Below, piece by piece: positions 20,956 to 32,659 of a DNA stretch of 64,000 bases. Positions within the stretch are counted from its first letter, which is position 1, and each line of letters starts with the position of its first letter. This stretch comes from Laburnicola sp. R22_1 (Eukaryota; Ascomycota; Dothideomycetes; Pleosporales; Didymosphaeriaceae): the NCBI GenBank assembly GCA_014281115.1, contig JACONQ010000006.1, positions 3,410,001 to 3,474,000 on the forward strand, read 5' to 3'. The notes under the pieces were generated by a model. It searched no databases and was not told where the DNA came from. It saw nothing but the letters and a program-made list of their open reading frames with translations. The position numbers and the translations under genes are program-made.

Positions 20956-22077
20956 TGTCGGCTTGCCAAACACCTTTTTTAAGCTTTTTTTTAGTTTAAG
21001 GTTAAATTAGGTTAAGATAGAAGGTTATTATATACTATATACAGCACCTAATTCTAATTAAAAACTAACCTTAAATATCTAACAACGCGACAATAGTTTA
21101 AACTGTAAACTTACTTACACCTTACCTAGACCCTATAAGCTTCTAACCTACATAAGGTTTACTTACAGCGTATATAGCACACTTAGCTTATTGTTACTAC
21201 TATTATTAGTTATCTACGCTTGCACACTAGATAAGCCAACTTAATAATAATAATAGCTAGAAAGATCTTATAAATCTACATAATACTCTTACTACACTAG
21301 AGTTTGTTAATAAAGACCTTATTATTCTTCTTTTATATTCTCTACTAGAGGATTCTAGTACTATTAAGAAGCAATTGCGTCTACTAGAGCAGAAACGTAG
21401 ACTTACTAGTCTTTAAGAACTAAATAAGCTACTAATCTAGCTAGTACACAAGAATCGCCTTCTAAATAGTTAGGTATACTAGGCTTCTATAGATAATTAT
21501 CTTATAAACAAAACAAAACTCTAGTATTATTAACTTACTAATAGTAATATAAAACTACAGCGTATACTTATTTACCAACAGCAAGTACTTCTTTAAAAAT
21601 AATATTAATGCCTAGAAGGATAGTAGGGCGTAAAGAAACAATAATAGGACATTTGTTAAGGATAATCTTAATATAGTAATTAAGCGATAGTATATCTAGT
21701 ATATATTACTCTTATTCTACTACTTATAAGAAACGTACCTATTAATATATTAACTTGTATTATTTACAACAATCTAGATAGCGGTTTATAATAGTTAGAA
21801 TAGTAAAGTATAAATAGATAACTTATAGCGTGACCACGCTAAAGCCTTTATTCCTTCTCTAAAGTTCTAACTATAGCCTTTTCTTATAAATTAACTTTGT
21901 ATATAGGAGCTGTGCGCGCTAAGACCGCTAAGCTCGCTTAGTAGTTTAAACGCGCTTTTCTATAATTACCTATTTTACGCTCTTTTTTTAATTACTAAGC
22001 AGAGGGCTCTGCTTTTTTTATTATATTATTTAAGATAAAAGCCTTTATCGTTCTACCCCTAGATAGTTAATTTAACA
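20956..22077 (+). repeat. LTR, family C, solo copy nested in the gypsy element
   Basis: It starts TGTCGGCTTGCC and ends GTTAATTTAACA, about 1.12 kb. An inverted copy is at 48709-49844 and a short inverted fragment at 57685-57800. No second copy in the same orientation is found, and coding sequence of a gypsy element lies on both sides, so a solo LTR insertion is the simplest reading. Both flanks contain ATAAATATTAA, but this does not abut the right end, so it is not a clean target duplication. Confidence 0.6.
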
Positions 22078-24189
22078 ACACATATAAATATTAAAGTTTC
22101 TAAATAAGACCTTCCTATAGTTTATAGGAGGAAGGATAATAATAATAAGGATAAAAAAAATAAAGTAGGTATCTTTTTTAGAGTAGGATTTCCTAATAAA
22201 AGGCATAGAGGATGTAGAGATGCGTTAGCCTAATAATATATTAGGTTTAACTTTAAGAAAAGAGATTTTAGTAGCTAAGAAAATAATAAAACTAGTTAAT
22301 ATCCTAGTGGACAGTTCTAAAGATATGCTGTCCTAAGTAATAAACGCTAGAGTTAGCCTAATAGTCTAAAAAGTACTTAGTAATATACTAGGAGTTGAAA
22401 AGGTAATATTTAAGGATGCTTTTAGTAAAGGGGACCTACACTAGCTATAGACACTAGCCGCCACTATAAAGAAGGTAACTAATAAAGACTTAGATACTAG
22501 ACACGCTAACTACATACCTATCTCTAGAATTTAAGTTCCTAAATAGATATTAGTTAAGTTTAAGAATAGTGTTATTAGCTACTATAGCCCCTATAAACTA
22601 AGGTTATCTTAGGCATCCCTATAAACACGCTAACTATTTACTATAGGAGCACTAATTGTAAAGGCCTAGTTTAGTATAGTAAGGCTAACTATAACCACAG
22701 CTAATAGAAAGGATTTTAAGAGAGAATTAGAAATTAAATATATAAAAAGGGACTGTTCCTAAGTAATATACTAGGTTAATAAGTATTAGATAGCTACCCT
22801 ACTTAATATAGAAGTAGAACTAAATATTATTTGTCTAAGCATAGCTAAGGTTGTAAGCCTTTAGATTACCTTAATACTGCCCTAGCTATAGAATGTAAAA
22901 CTAATAACTGCAAATAGAAATTATAAAGATTTCTAAGGAATTGTGTTCTAAGCCCTAATTAGGGTGGCCTAGGTTATTATTATAATAACGCTATTTGTTA
23001 TTAGATCCTTATCTAGTGCTATTATTCTAGAAAACCTATTCTTAGCGGACGTGAAGGCGGAATTTTTCTATAAGAATAATAGCAAGACCTACTGCAAGCT
23101 ATAAGATAATAAGGAGCTCTACTTTACGCAATTTATAGCTACTTATGCTAACCTATTTAACTTAAGAAGTGTAATTATTACTAAGGTAGTAGAAAGCTTT
23201 AAAGAAGCGTAGTAGCTAGAGCTAGTGTTTTTAAGTATTTAGAATATCTAGACCTTAGCACTAATATAGTCTTAGAGTAATGGCTTCGCTGTAAGTTAAT
23301 ATTAATAATAAGTAAGGCTAATATTAAGCTTAAGCAGAAATTAGGGCTAAGGGTCTAGAAGTAGGCGCTAAATTAGGTAGTGCTAACTTATAAGAAGGAA
23401 ATTGCAAATAGGAATAAATAGCTTATATAGGACACTAATAAGGACTAACTAGTAACAAATCTAAGTAAGGATTTTATCTACTACGCTAATTAAGATATAA
23501 TTAGGAGGCACATAGATAGTAGTATTATTATTTAAGACAACTAAGAACTTCTAGTTATTAATTTACTAGGCTATAACAAAGAAGTTAATAAGATTCTTTA
23601 GGCTCTAGTTATGCAAATAGAGTCTAGAAAGGCAATAAGAATTAAAAGCAACACGTTCTAAGTAAAGTAGATAAAAATAATTAATATAAATAGAATAGCT
23701 TTTAAGGTAAACACTATATATAAGACTAAGAATAAGAAGGTTAACTCTATATAACTTAGGCATTAAGCCTTAGAATATTAAGGGCTAGTTAGACTAGAAG
23801 TAGAAGGCAATAAAGAAGCGAAGGAGGACTAAAACTAGGCCTTAGCTATTTAATAAATACCTCCTTAACTAGTAGGTAAAATTTCTAAGAGGTAATTAGT
23901 TAAAACTAGAATAGATTGCGAAAATAAAGATTAGTCTAAATCTTCTACCTTAGAAAAGAGATATATTACTAAAAGTCCTATATTAAAGAGAACTAGCCCT
24001 ATACTTTAACTTTACTAAGTTAGGATAAGTGCATCCTAATATAGCTCTACTAGTTAAGATCTACACTATTAACTATGCCGCTTAGAAGGAATTGCACTTT
24101 ATAGTTTCTAGAAAACTTAGAAATATAGTTATTAATATAGTGTAGCAGAGACTTAATTAGGGCGTAATAGAGTATAGTAAAAGTCTATA

Positions 24190-24570
24190 TTACAATCTAT
24201 AGTTTTTGTTAAGAAGAAGGATAGAGCATACTAACTAATTAACAACACCTAATATATTAATAGCGTTATAGTCTAGGATAGCAATTTTTCCCTAAACCCT
24301 AATAAGTTCTTAGAAGAGTTTGCTAGCTATTTTATAATATTTCTAATTAATCTTTTTTTAGATATAACTAAGTAACTCTTTATAAACCTTTCCATGCTAT
24401 AACTATATTTTATACGCCTCTAGAACTTATCTAATAGTGTATGCTGCCTATAGAAACAACTAATTCTATAGCTATATTTATATAAATAATTATAAAGATT
24501 TTTATAACTAGATTCCCTTTTATTATTTGCCTTATACAGACAATATTATAGTAAAGGGCCTAAGGACTAA
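24190..24570 (+). pseudogene. Ty3/gypsy reverse transcriptase fragment, stop-riddled
   Basis: In one frame the residues between stops read as a Ty3/gypsy RT: VFVKKKD, then SVIV, then NPNKFLEEFAS, then LPYTDNIIVKG around 24528-24558, where the catalytic Y-x-DD motif has D changed to N (GAC/GAT to AAT, a RIP-type G to A). Stops fall where Gln or Arg is expected. It is non-functional and marks the clade of gypsy elements with the IDD(I/V)-x-V-K-G-P motif. Confidence 0.75.
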
Positions 24571-26059
24571 CTATAATAGAGAGATACTTAAAAAAATTAA
24601 TAAATATATTACAAAACACCTTATAAATCTTAATTAGGTTCTAGCAGATATAGAATTAGCGGGCATTACTGTATTAGATAAGAAGTCTAACTAGGGCTAT
24701 GCTACTATAGATATAGTTAGCTATATTATTAATAAGAATAATTAACACCTATTCTAAAAGAAGGTAGCTAAGATTATTATATAGCCGCCTTATAACTATA
24801 TTATAAATATCTAAATTTTTCTTAGAGTTTGTGTGTACTATTAAATCTAGATTAAGAACTTTATAAAAATTACTATACTACTATTTATACTACTATATAA
24901 GAGCGTAGAGTTCTACTAGAAAATTATAGAGAATATAGTAATATAATAATTAAAAGAGAATATTACTTCTACCCTAGTATTAGTGTCTATTAACTACTTA
25001 AAGCTATTATAGAAAGTAGTAATTTTAGTAGATAGTAGTAAAATTAGATAGGGAGCTATAATATAGTAATATAGGATAAAAAGTCTCCTTTATCTAGTAT
25101 AATTTAAATTAGGTGTTTAGTCTTAAAGCAAATATAACTAGAATTTAGGGAAGTATAAGTGTACAGCCCTTCTTTTTACGCTTAAAAGTTTTAACCCTAG
25201 ATCTATAGAATATACTTTATTATAGAAACTAACTATTATACCTTAATTGCCTAGCTAAATTACAGCGCTACTAACTTACTAAAAGCTCTAATAACCTACT
25301 AGTTAGCACTTCTAACACTTTAGGAGTTTAATATTTGCTATATTATAGGGTGCAAGAATATAGTCGCTAATACACTCTTAAGGCGCAAATAAAACAAGAG
25401 TTAGGTTCCTTCTAAATAGCTAAAAGAAGATATTAAAAGCTTTATTAAAAAGTATTTAGGGTATATTAGTATTATATTCTCTACTATAGATAAGAAGGCT
25501 AAAGTAGGAATAGAGTATATAGAGCTTACTAGAAATAACCTGCTTAAAATTTCTTTTAATCTATACACTAAACACTTTTACAATATTACAACCTAGCTTA
25601 TAACTCTAACTATGCCTAAAGGCCTATTTAAGAAAGACTAAAGGCATATTAGATTATAAGCTTAAAAGTATAGGGTTGTAAGAGGCATACTATAGTATTA
25701 AACTATAGAAAACAAACCGCTGTGCAGAGTTATAGACAATTTAGTTTAATAGGTAAATATTTTATAATAGCTCTATAAGAAATTAGGCTATTAAGAATAA
25801 GAAGGCACCTAGAGAAAGATTATAGTATATTACTACTAGCTAAATCTATATTAGAGTGTTAAGGAATATATTAAGACTTACACTAAATACTAGGCGTATT
25901 TTACTAGAAGAGTAGTAGAGAAGCTACACTCTATATAGAAAATAGATATAATCTAGAGATAGGTTATAGTAGATATAGTATATATGCCTAGAAATAAAGA
26001 AGAAAAGGAATTTATAGTTATTGCTAGGAATTATACCTCTAAATAGCCTAAAGTAAAAG

Positions 26060-26420
26060 CACTTACTAATACTAACTTAGCCGCAGTTGCCTAGTTCTTA
26101 GAAGAATCTATCTTTAGTAGGTAGAACATCTCTTTTTACCTATTAGTAGATAAAGGACTAAAGAATAGAGGCTTAGTAGAGGACTTAGCTAAATAGTTTA
26201 GCATTTAATAAGTAGTATTTAGTGCTTATTATCTATAAGGGTAGAGTCTAGTAGAAAGAGGCTACTAAGAGCTTATTAGCGCACTATAGAAGATAAAGGG
26301 CAACTAGGTCTAGAATCTACTTAAAGCTTTATAGGCTAATTAGGTTATAGTAAAATAATTTATAGGCAAAACACTAGCCTTTTTAATTTATAGAAGTGAA
26401 TATATTCTTTCTATTAAACT
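26060..26420 (+). pseudogene. Retroviral-type integrase core fragment
   Basis: In one frame the pieces DKGLKNRGLVEDLAK, VFSAYYL and SLVERGY appear in the order and spacing of a retrotransposon integrase catalytic core (D-x-G-x-x-N, then S-A-Y-H-P-Q-x-x-G-x-x-E). Gln and Trp positions are stops. It supports a gag-pol order of RT before integrase, that is, Ty3/gypsy rather than Ty1/copia. Confidence 0.65.
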
Positions 26421-27218
26421 TTATATTCTAACCTAGTAGACACTTTTATAAGGATAGGTTTATACTACTAAAGAACTCCTAGCTATTAGAGCAAAGTAGT
26501 TTAAGAAATATAACTATTGCCTTTAAGAAGCTATTAACTAAACTATCTAACTATATAAATAAGAAAAGGAATTGTTTAATAACTAGCGCACTCTTAGAAT
26601 AAAGCTACTATATTAAGGCAATCTAGTACTAGTATATAATACTTTTAGGCTAGTAATATAAGTTAAAAAGTTAAGCTTTCTAAAAGATACTAAGGCCCAT
26701 TTAGAATTAGGACTATATTACTGTATAGTAAAGGATAGTATATACTTACGAAGCTTAATAGAATACCCTTTTATAATAGAATACTAGGCAATTATATTAT
26801 TTAATTCTATCTATGCATAATAATAGACCTTAATATAATACTAGAACCTAACATTATAGATACTAATAACCTCTTAGAAGAAATTACTAATCCTTTAGAG
26901 AAAATTAATTCTATAGGCCTTAATAAAGTTATGTAGAGGCCTAACCCTAAATATTTTATATTTATGCGCAAATTATAGAGGCTAGTAAAATATATATAAA
27001 ATGTCCCTATAAGAATAAAATAAGTAAGGATTCTATTATCACTAGCAAACTTTAACCCCTTAGACTTCACCTTTTAGAAGGAGTAAGCTAGCTAGAATAT
27101 TAGCGTACTATAAGCTAAGAGACAGCTTATTTCTTAAGGGGAGAAGAAAGTAGTTAAAAAGAAAAGTTAGAGAAGAAGATAAAGTAATAGTAGTAGTACT
27201 AAGTTAAATTAAAGTCTA

Positions 27219-27242
27219 ATATATATATATATATATATATAA
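27219..27242. repeat. (AT)n microsatellite
   Basis: A run of about 12 AT units inside the degenerate gypsy element, after the integrase region. Confidence 0.9.
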
Positions 27243-28740
27243 TTACTAGAATAGGACTATAAGCTATAGACTTTAATAATAGAGCCTAACTAATAATTAG
27301 ATAGCTAGAAAATTAAAAGCTAAGAACTACTATACTAACTTCTATAAGAAATTAAACCTCTATAACTACTATAGCCTAAGCTATAATTAAGATTTAGATT
27401 GCAACTCTAATAGAAGTAAGGCATAAGGCTATTTTGCTCTATAGCTTAAGTTCTACTAGAGCCTAAACCTAGACATATAGCATAGATAGAGAGATTAAGA
27501 GGAATAAAGAATAGACCTAAAGAAAAAAAAGAGAAAATTATACTACTGCAGCTAAGTAGGGATAAGGAAGTATAGGCGGAATTAATAGACTATTAGAAAG
27601 CTAGATATATAGGAGAAGGTAAGTAGAATAAAACTTTAAAAGGATTATTAGTAGTCTAAAAAAGGAATAAGCTAAAGGATAAAGAGCTAATTTGTAGCAC
27701 TATATTAAGTAAGACCTAATTTAAAAAGAAATTAGGGCTAAAGAGTAGACAACTAAAAGTAGGAGTAGTTTGGCCCTAAGATAGGGAAGAGCTACTACTA
27801 TTACTACTAAAGAAGATAATAGGTTAAGAAGGATAGAAAAAAAATAGTGTGTAGAGAGAACCTTAAAATAAAAAAGAACTACTACTATTACTACTAGAAA
27901 GAATAATAGGCTAGGCATAACAATACCTAAAGAGGAGTGTATATAGAGAAGGCTTAATAATATTAAAGCTAGTACTTAATAGAGAATTAGGCGCCTCTAA
28001 GAAACTTTTAATAATTAGATAAGGCCTACTAGGGCGCCTAGTAGGAAGTATTATAGTATTATTACTAAAACTAAGTAGCTTACTAATTTTAGTATAGATA
28101 TAGGTGTTTACTTCTAGTTGCTTTGTCTACAGCTTACGCACTTACTAATAACTCTATTAGAAAGAATTAGCTTAAGTATTTATAGTAGATACTAGAGGGA
28201 ATAAAGCTAGATAGGTAAATTAGTAATAGAGAACTAGTTAAGAGCAAATTAGGACTTACTATAGTAGTTAAAGGAGTACTACTAATATTAGAGAGTTGTC
28301 TAGTATAGAACGTAGTAGCCCTTAAGAAAAGTCGCTAACTACTATTAATATACTAAAAGCAAGGATAATAACTCTAGATATAAGCCCTATAGGCTTAATT
28401 ATAATTACTTTTAGCTGCACTAGAATTATAGTTAATGCGGCCTTAGTTTATAGTAAATAAAAGGGTAGGAAAATAGAATATATAAGAAGTATAACTAGAC
28501 ACTAAGCACTATTTAAAGTAATTACGCCTTTGTTTATTAGTGCTTATATCTTTTATAAAAGTAGCTTAGTATAGCTAATAGAATAGAATAGTATAGGTAA
28601 TAAGAGTGTTATTAGTAGAATTAGAGTTAATCTTAAAGCTACCTATATTTTAAGTAAACTATATAAAGTAGCCTAATAATAGATGCTTAGTATAAATGCT
28701 GTGTAAGAATTTTATAATTTTATAGATAGTGCTAAAGTTA

Positions 28741-30615
28741 TAACGTACTTTGCACTCGAGTCGGACACTCCATCGAGTCGGACACTTTGCCAAGACCCCA
28801 CCAAGTTCTATACTATTCACGATAGTATAGAGTCAACATGAACTATTTTCGATAGTCTAAATAGGCTAAACTATTTAGAATCTACTTCTATAAGCTGTCT
28901 ACAGGTTTTTTTATTGTGCCCAGGCTTGCCGCAGCGTCCACAGCGCCGTTGAGCGGATTCGCCTCTATTAGTGCGCACCCTCTTCTTTGCCTTCTTGCCA
29001 TCACTACGCACCCCAAAGTCCTTTAGAGTAGCCAGTCGCTGGCCCTCTTCAACTGTAAGGACTCCTTCTTGCTGCAATCGCTTTCTTTTATATGATTTAC
29101 GTCGTGTGGCGGCCTCATTAGCAGCTTGAAGTTCGGCGTTGCGTTTGGTCATCAATACCAAAGAATGCCCTATTATCTCAGCGCCTTTGACGAGCTTTTC
29201 CATCGCCTCAACCATATAAGTTAGGGAACTATCCACATGCCTTTGAATCCTCTGCTTAACCAGCGTTGATTGCGACCCAAGTTCTGTACTATTTCGCGGA
29301 GTTTGCGACTCCTATGTACTATCGCGAATAGTACAAAGTGGAGGCGTACGCAGGCAGACGTCAAGCTGCGATATCACAGCTTCTAGGTTGTGGGGCACTA
29401 GGCCAGCACCTCAAAAGCCTCCTTTGATATTACTTTTAGTAAACGAAGCCTTAAAAGCAGCAATAAAGCAAGGCAGGAACTCGATTTTAGTGATATGCGT
29501 GATGTGGTTGCGCATTAAATCCTCAGCTTAGCGCCCATACGCCTTTTTTAAAGGCGCGAAACAGCCCACATCAAGTGGCTGCAAGAGGTGCGACGAATGC
29601 AAGGGCATATAGAAAGTAACAATATTGCTCTTCTTGCAATACTGTTTAAATTCGAACAAGTTGTGACTTTTATGGCTGTTAAGAATAAGCAAACGTGTTG
29701 TGCTAACAACACGCCTCTTTGTATGCTTATTAAAGTGCTTTAGCCACTGTAGACTAAGCTTATTTATTGTCCAGCCGTTCTTAGAGACTGCAATAACCTA
29801 ATTATGAGGTAGATCCTTCTCCTTATACTAGGCGGAGAGGTGGTGCTTGCCCCCGAAGATAATAAAGGGTGGGATCTACCACCCCGTCGCATTGAGGCCT
29901 TGGATGACTGTTGTCCACTCCCTATTGCCCTGCTACACCTGCTTTGGCCGTCCTTAACGCTCAGAGCCTATGACTACTACTCTAGTTGATATTATGCCTA
30001 TTATAAAGCCTGCTTTATTAAAATTATAGGTGTCCTTGTCTAGGATACCATGTTTGGCCTTCATATTCTCCACAAGCCGGAACTAGTCTTGTATTACCTC
30101 AGGATCCTCCTGGAGAGCTCTCTTATAGTCGTACTTTCGATTGAACTTGACTTTAAGCTCTAGCTGGCGCTTAACAAAGTCATAAGGCCACCTCTAGCCA
30201 ACTAGCTTATAGTGGCGTGCAGCTAGTAAAGAATTAGCCATATCTTTTATAGCATTAAGCCGAGGTAGAAATCCTCGCGCGTCTAGGTCAAGTATATGCT
30301 CCACAATCGCCTGCTCCTCTCTTATAGTAAGTCTTATTTTGTTGGGTGCGTAGTTGCGTCTAAACGTCTTTCTAGCGCGTTGGTCGCTAAGTGTACTTTG
30401 AGAGACGTTGTAGATAGCTGCAGCACGTTGCTAAGAGAGTGTCGCATCTTGTTTAATAGCCTAGATCGCAAGCTATATACGCGCTTCTTTTGACGCTAGT
30501 AGTTTATTGTGTGGTTGAGGCATCGCGTTATACTATTGCTGATAGTACGTTTTGGTGGGGTCTTGGCAAAGTGTCCGACTCGATGGAGTGTCCGACTCGA
30601 GTGCAAAGTACGTTA
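28741..30615 (-). mobile_element. Pogo/Fot1-like transposon, second copy type
   Basis: TIRs of about 66 bp: TAACGTACTTTGCACTCGAG at 28741 and its complement ending at 30615, extending inward to the CCAAGACCCCACCAA block. A 14-bp motif (TCGAGTCGGACACT) occurs twice per TIR, at 28756-28769 and 28773-28786. TA dinucleotides flank both ends (28739-28740; 30616-30617), although an equally valid reading places the element at 28743-30613 with the inner TA as target. Much less RIP-mutated than its surroundings, so a later insertion. The right TA is shared with the next transposon. Confidence 0.9.
28871..30523 (-). pseudogene. Pogo/Fot1-like transposase, RIP-mutated, intact C-terminus
   Basis: The ATG at 30523 and the stop at 28871 are in the same frame (551 codons), so no net indel has occurred. 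The N-terminal part reads MPQPHNKLLASKEARI, then an HTH (AAAIYNVSQSTLSDQRAR), LDLDARGFLPRL and DTYNFNKAGFIIG, the last being the first catalytic Asp site with D to N and E to K changes. Several TAG/TAA codons interrupt it. The last 121 codons are open and end with a CCHC zinc knuckle (CGRCGKPGHNKKTC). Changes are mostly G to A on the coding strand, which is RIP acting on the other strand. It presumably cannot transpose unless helped in trans. Confidence 0.85.
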
Positions 30616-30617
30616 TA

Positions 30618-32543
30618 AGTCGGGTGGGGTAGTTTCCGACACCGGGTAGTTTCCGACAGCCCCGCAATCGCGCTCCCCCACCATGCACGCTGACCGAAAA
30701 ATAATTCTTACAACCTCAATTCTTCATCAATTTCAATTTTTCCTTTTGCATTGTTTTCTCTGACTTCGAATGGCTAGATACACAGAAGGAGATGTCCAGA
30801 ACGCACTTGCAGACCTCAAATCTAGGGTCGCTTTGGCCACTGCTGCTACTTGATATAGGGTACCACGCAACACTCTTCGCGGCCGCTTTAATGGTGCCTA
30901 ACCCCACCTGCATGCCCACGACGGTGCACAGCGGCTTTCAGTTATTTAAGAAGAGCATCTAGAGCGCTGGATTCTCTGTTAAGAAGCCCTTAGTTACGCG
31001 CTAACCTATGCGCAAGTGCAAGCCATCGCAACGGCCGTTCTCAAGCGAGAGGGTGACCACAAGAACCTAGGGAAGGAGTGGACTAGTCAATTCATAAGAC
31101 GCCGCCCAGCCATCAAGTCAAAGTTGGGCCGCCGGACTAGCTGGGAACGCATAAATGCGGCCACTCCTGAAAGTATCAGGCAAATATTCGACCTGTACGA
31201 GACTGTGACCTGGATTCCCCCCCGACACAGGTACAACGCCGACGAGGGCGGTATCATGGAGGGCCAGGGAGTTAATGGGCTTGTCATAGGCTCCTCGCAA
31301 GAGAACCCTAATGCTGTACTAGTTAAGACAATAAATGCCCGTACTTGGACCTCTGTAGTAGAGTGTATCTCTACGCTCGGCGTCGTTCTTGAACCTTTGG
31401 TCATCTTCAAGGCTAAGAGCATCCAGGAGCAGTGGTTTAAGAAGGAGTTTTTGACTCAACATCCTCGCTGGCATATTACCTTCTTAAAAAATGGGTGGAC
31501 AAGTAATGATATTGCTGTCGAGTGGCTGGAGAAGGTGTTCTTGCCCCAGACTGAGCCTAACGATCCGTCCGAGACACGGTTGCTCATTGTTGACGGCCAT
31601 GGCAGTCATACCTCAGACGAATTTATAACTGCATGTTACATAAATAATGTCCACTTGCTCTTTATCCCTGCCCATACTTCACATATACTCCAGCCTTTAG
31701 ATCTTAGTTGTTTCTCCAGCCTAAAGGTAGCGTATCGGCGCTTCGTCGGCGAGTATAGGGCTAAGACAGATGCAACAAAGCTTAGGAAGGCCAAGTTTCT
31801 CAAATTTTATGCAGAAGCGCGTAAAATCGGCCTTCGAGAGCAGTGTGTCCGATCTGGGTGGAAAGCAACAGGGCTGTACCCTAAGAACGTGAGGAAGCCC
31901 TTAGGTTCTCGCTGGGTGGTGGTGCGCGAACGGCCGTCAACACCACCCTCTTCTACTAAGGATATCAGGACGCCAAAACGTGGCAGCGATATTGTAAAGC
32001 TATTTTCTAAAAAGAGCTTCTCACTAACTACACGACGATGTGTTCGGCTTACCGCCAAGGCATTTGACCGTACCTCAATAGAGGTCACCACGAAAAATTA
32101 TGAGATTGCTTCCTTGCGCGAGCAGGTTAATCAAGCAAATCCGCCAAAACGCCGCAAAGTCGCAATTAATCCAAACGAACGCTTCGCAAGTCTTGCAGAA
32201 GTTCTCTCGCAGGCTAATTGGGTGCCCTCTTAACGTGTTCGCAAAGTGAGAAACGCATCGCAGAAGGTTATTATCGTAGAGGAGGAAAGTAGCTCTAAAG
32301 AGGAAGCGGAGCAGCTATTAGTTCGACGTTCGGCGCGAGAACGACAACAAACACAACAATATCTTGATCGTAATTTAAGCATAGATAAAGAAAGCAATTA
32401 AATACTTCAAATACGATTTTTTTTATATTTTTACAAATCTATTTGATAAAGTTGTGAGCATATTCGCAACCCAAGTGGTGGCAGCGGCGAAATTTTGCGG
32501 GGTGTCGGAAACTACCCGGTGTCGGAAACTACCCCACCCGACT
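30618..32543 (+). mobile_element. Pogo/Fot1-like transposon, third type, nearly readable
   Basis: TIRs of about 46 bp begin AGTCGGGTGGGG at 30618 and end CCCCACCCGACT at 32543, flanked by TA (30616-30617 and 32544-32545). The AGTC start recalls Fot1 termini. A 14-bp motif (GGTAGTTTCCGACA) occurs twice per TIR (30628-30641 and 30645-30658). Length is 1926 bp. Composition is gene-like and RIP is light. It lies back to back with the preceding transposon, both nested in the degenerate gypsy element. Confidence 0.93.
30770..32401 (+). pseudogene. Pogo/Fot1-like DDE transposase with five premature stops
   Basis: One frame runs 544 codons from the ATG at 30770 to TAA at 32399-32401, broken by TGA (30851), TAA (30899, 30947, 30980) and TAA (32231). 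Each fits a single C to T change of an Arg or Gln codon (CGA, CAA). It has an N-terminal psq-like HTH (VALATAA, YRVPRNTLRGR), a CENP-B-type HTH (KEWTSQFIRRRP), and the DDE core: Asp near 31241 in NADEGG, Asp at 31592 in IVDGHGSH and Asp at 31700 in LQPLDLSCF, a DD35D spacing. A Lys/Arg-rich tail with RRKVAINP follows. The central 405 codons (31016-32233) are fully open. Transposases of this family cut and paste DNA at TA sites in the nucleus. The present copy is inactive because of the early stops. Confidence 0.9.
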
Positions 32544-32659
32544 TAGCTAATTTAAAAGAGTAATAACTAGGATACAGATTAGCAAGCTAAGGGATAATTA
32601 GGGTAGATATACGCACAATAGAATAGGAGTAGTTATAGGGTGTTATTAATAGGTAGTAG

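Noticed and set aside
26807..27070. 87-aa minus-strand frame resembling a membrane protein
   Set aside because: Antisense to the gypsy element's pol end; hydrophobic Ile/Leu/Tyr composition is a by-product of AT-rich sequence.
27721..27918. 65-aa minus-strand hydrophobic frame
   Set aside because: Same reason: antisense to retroelement sequence, composition driven by base bias.
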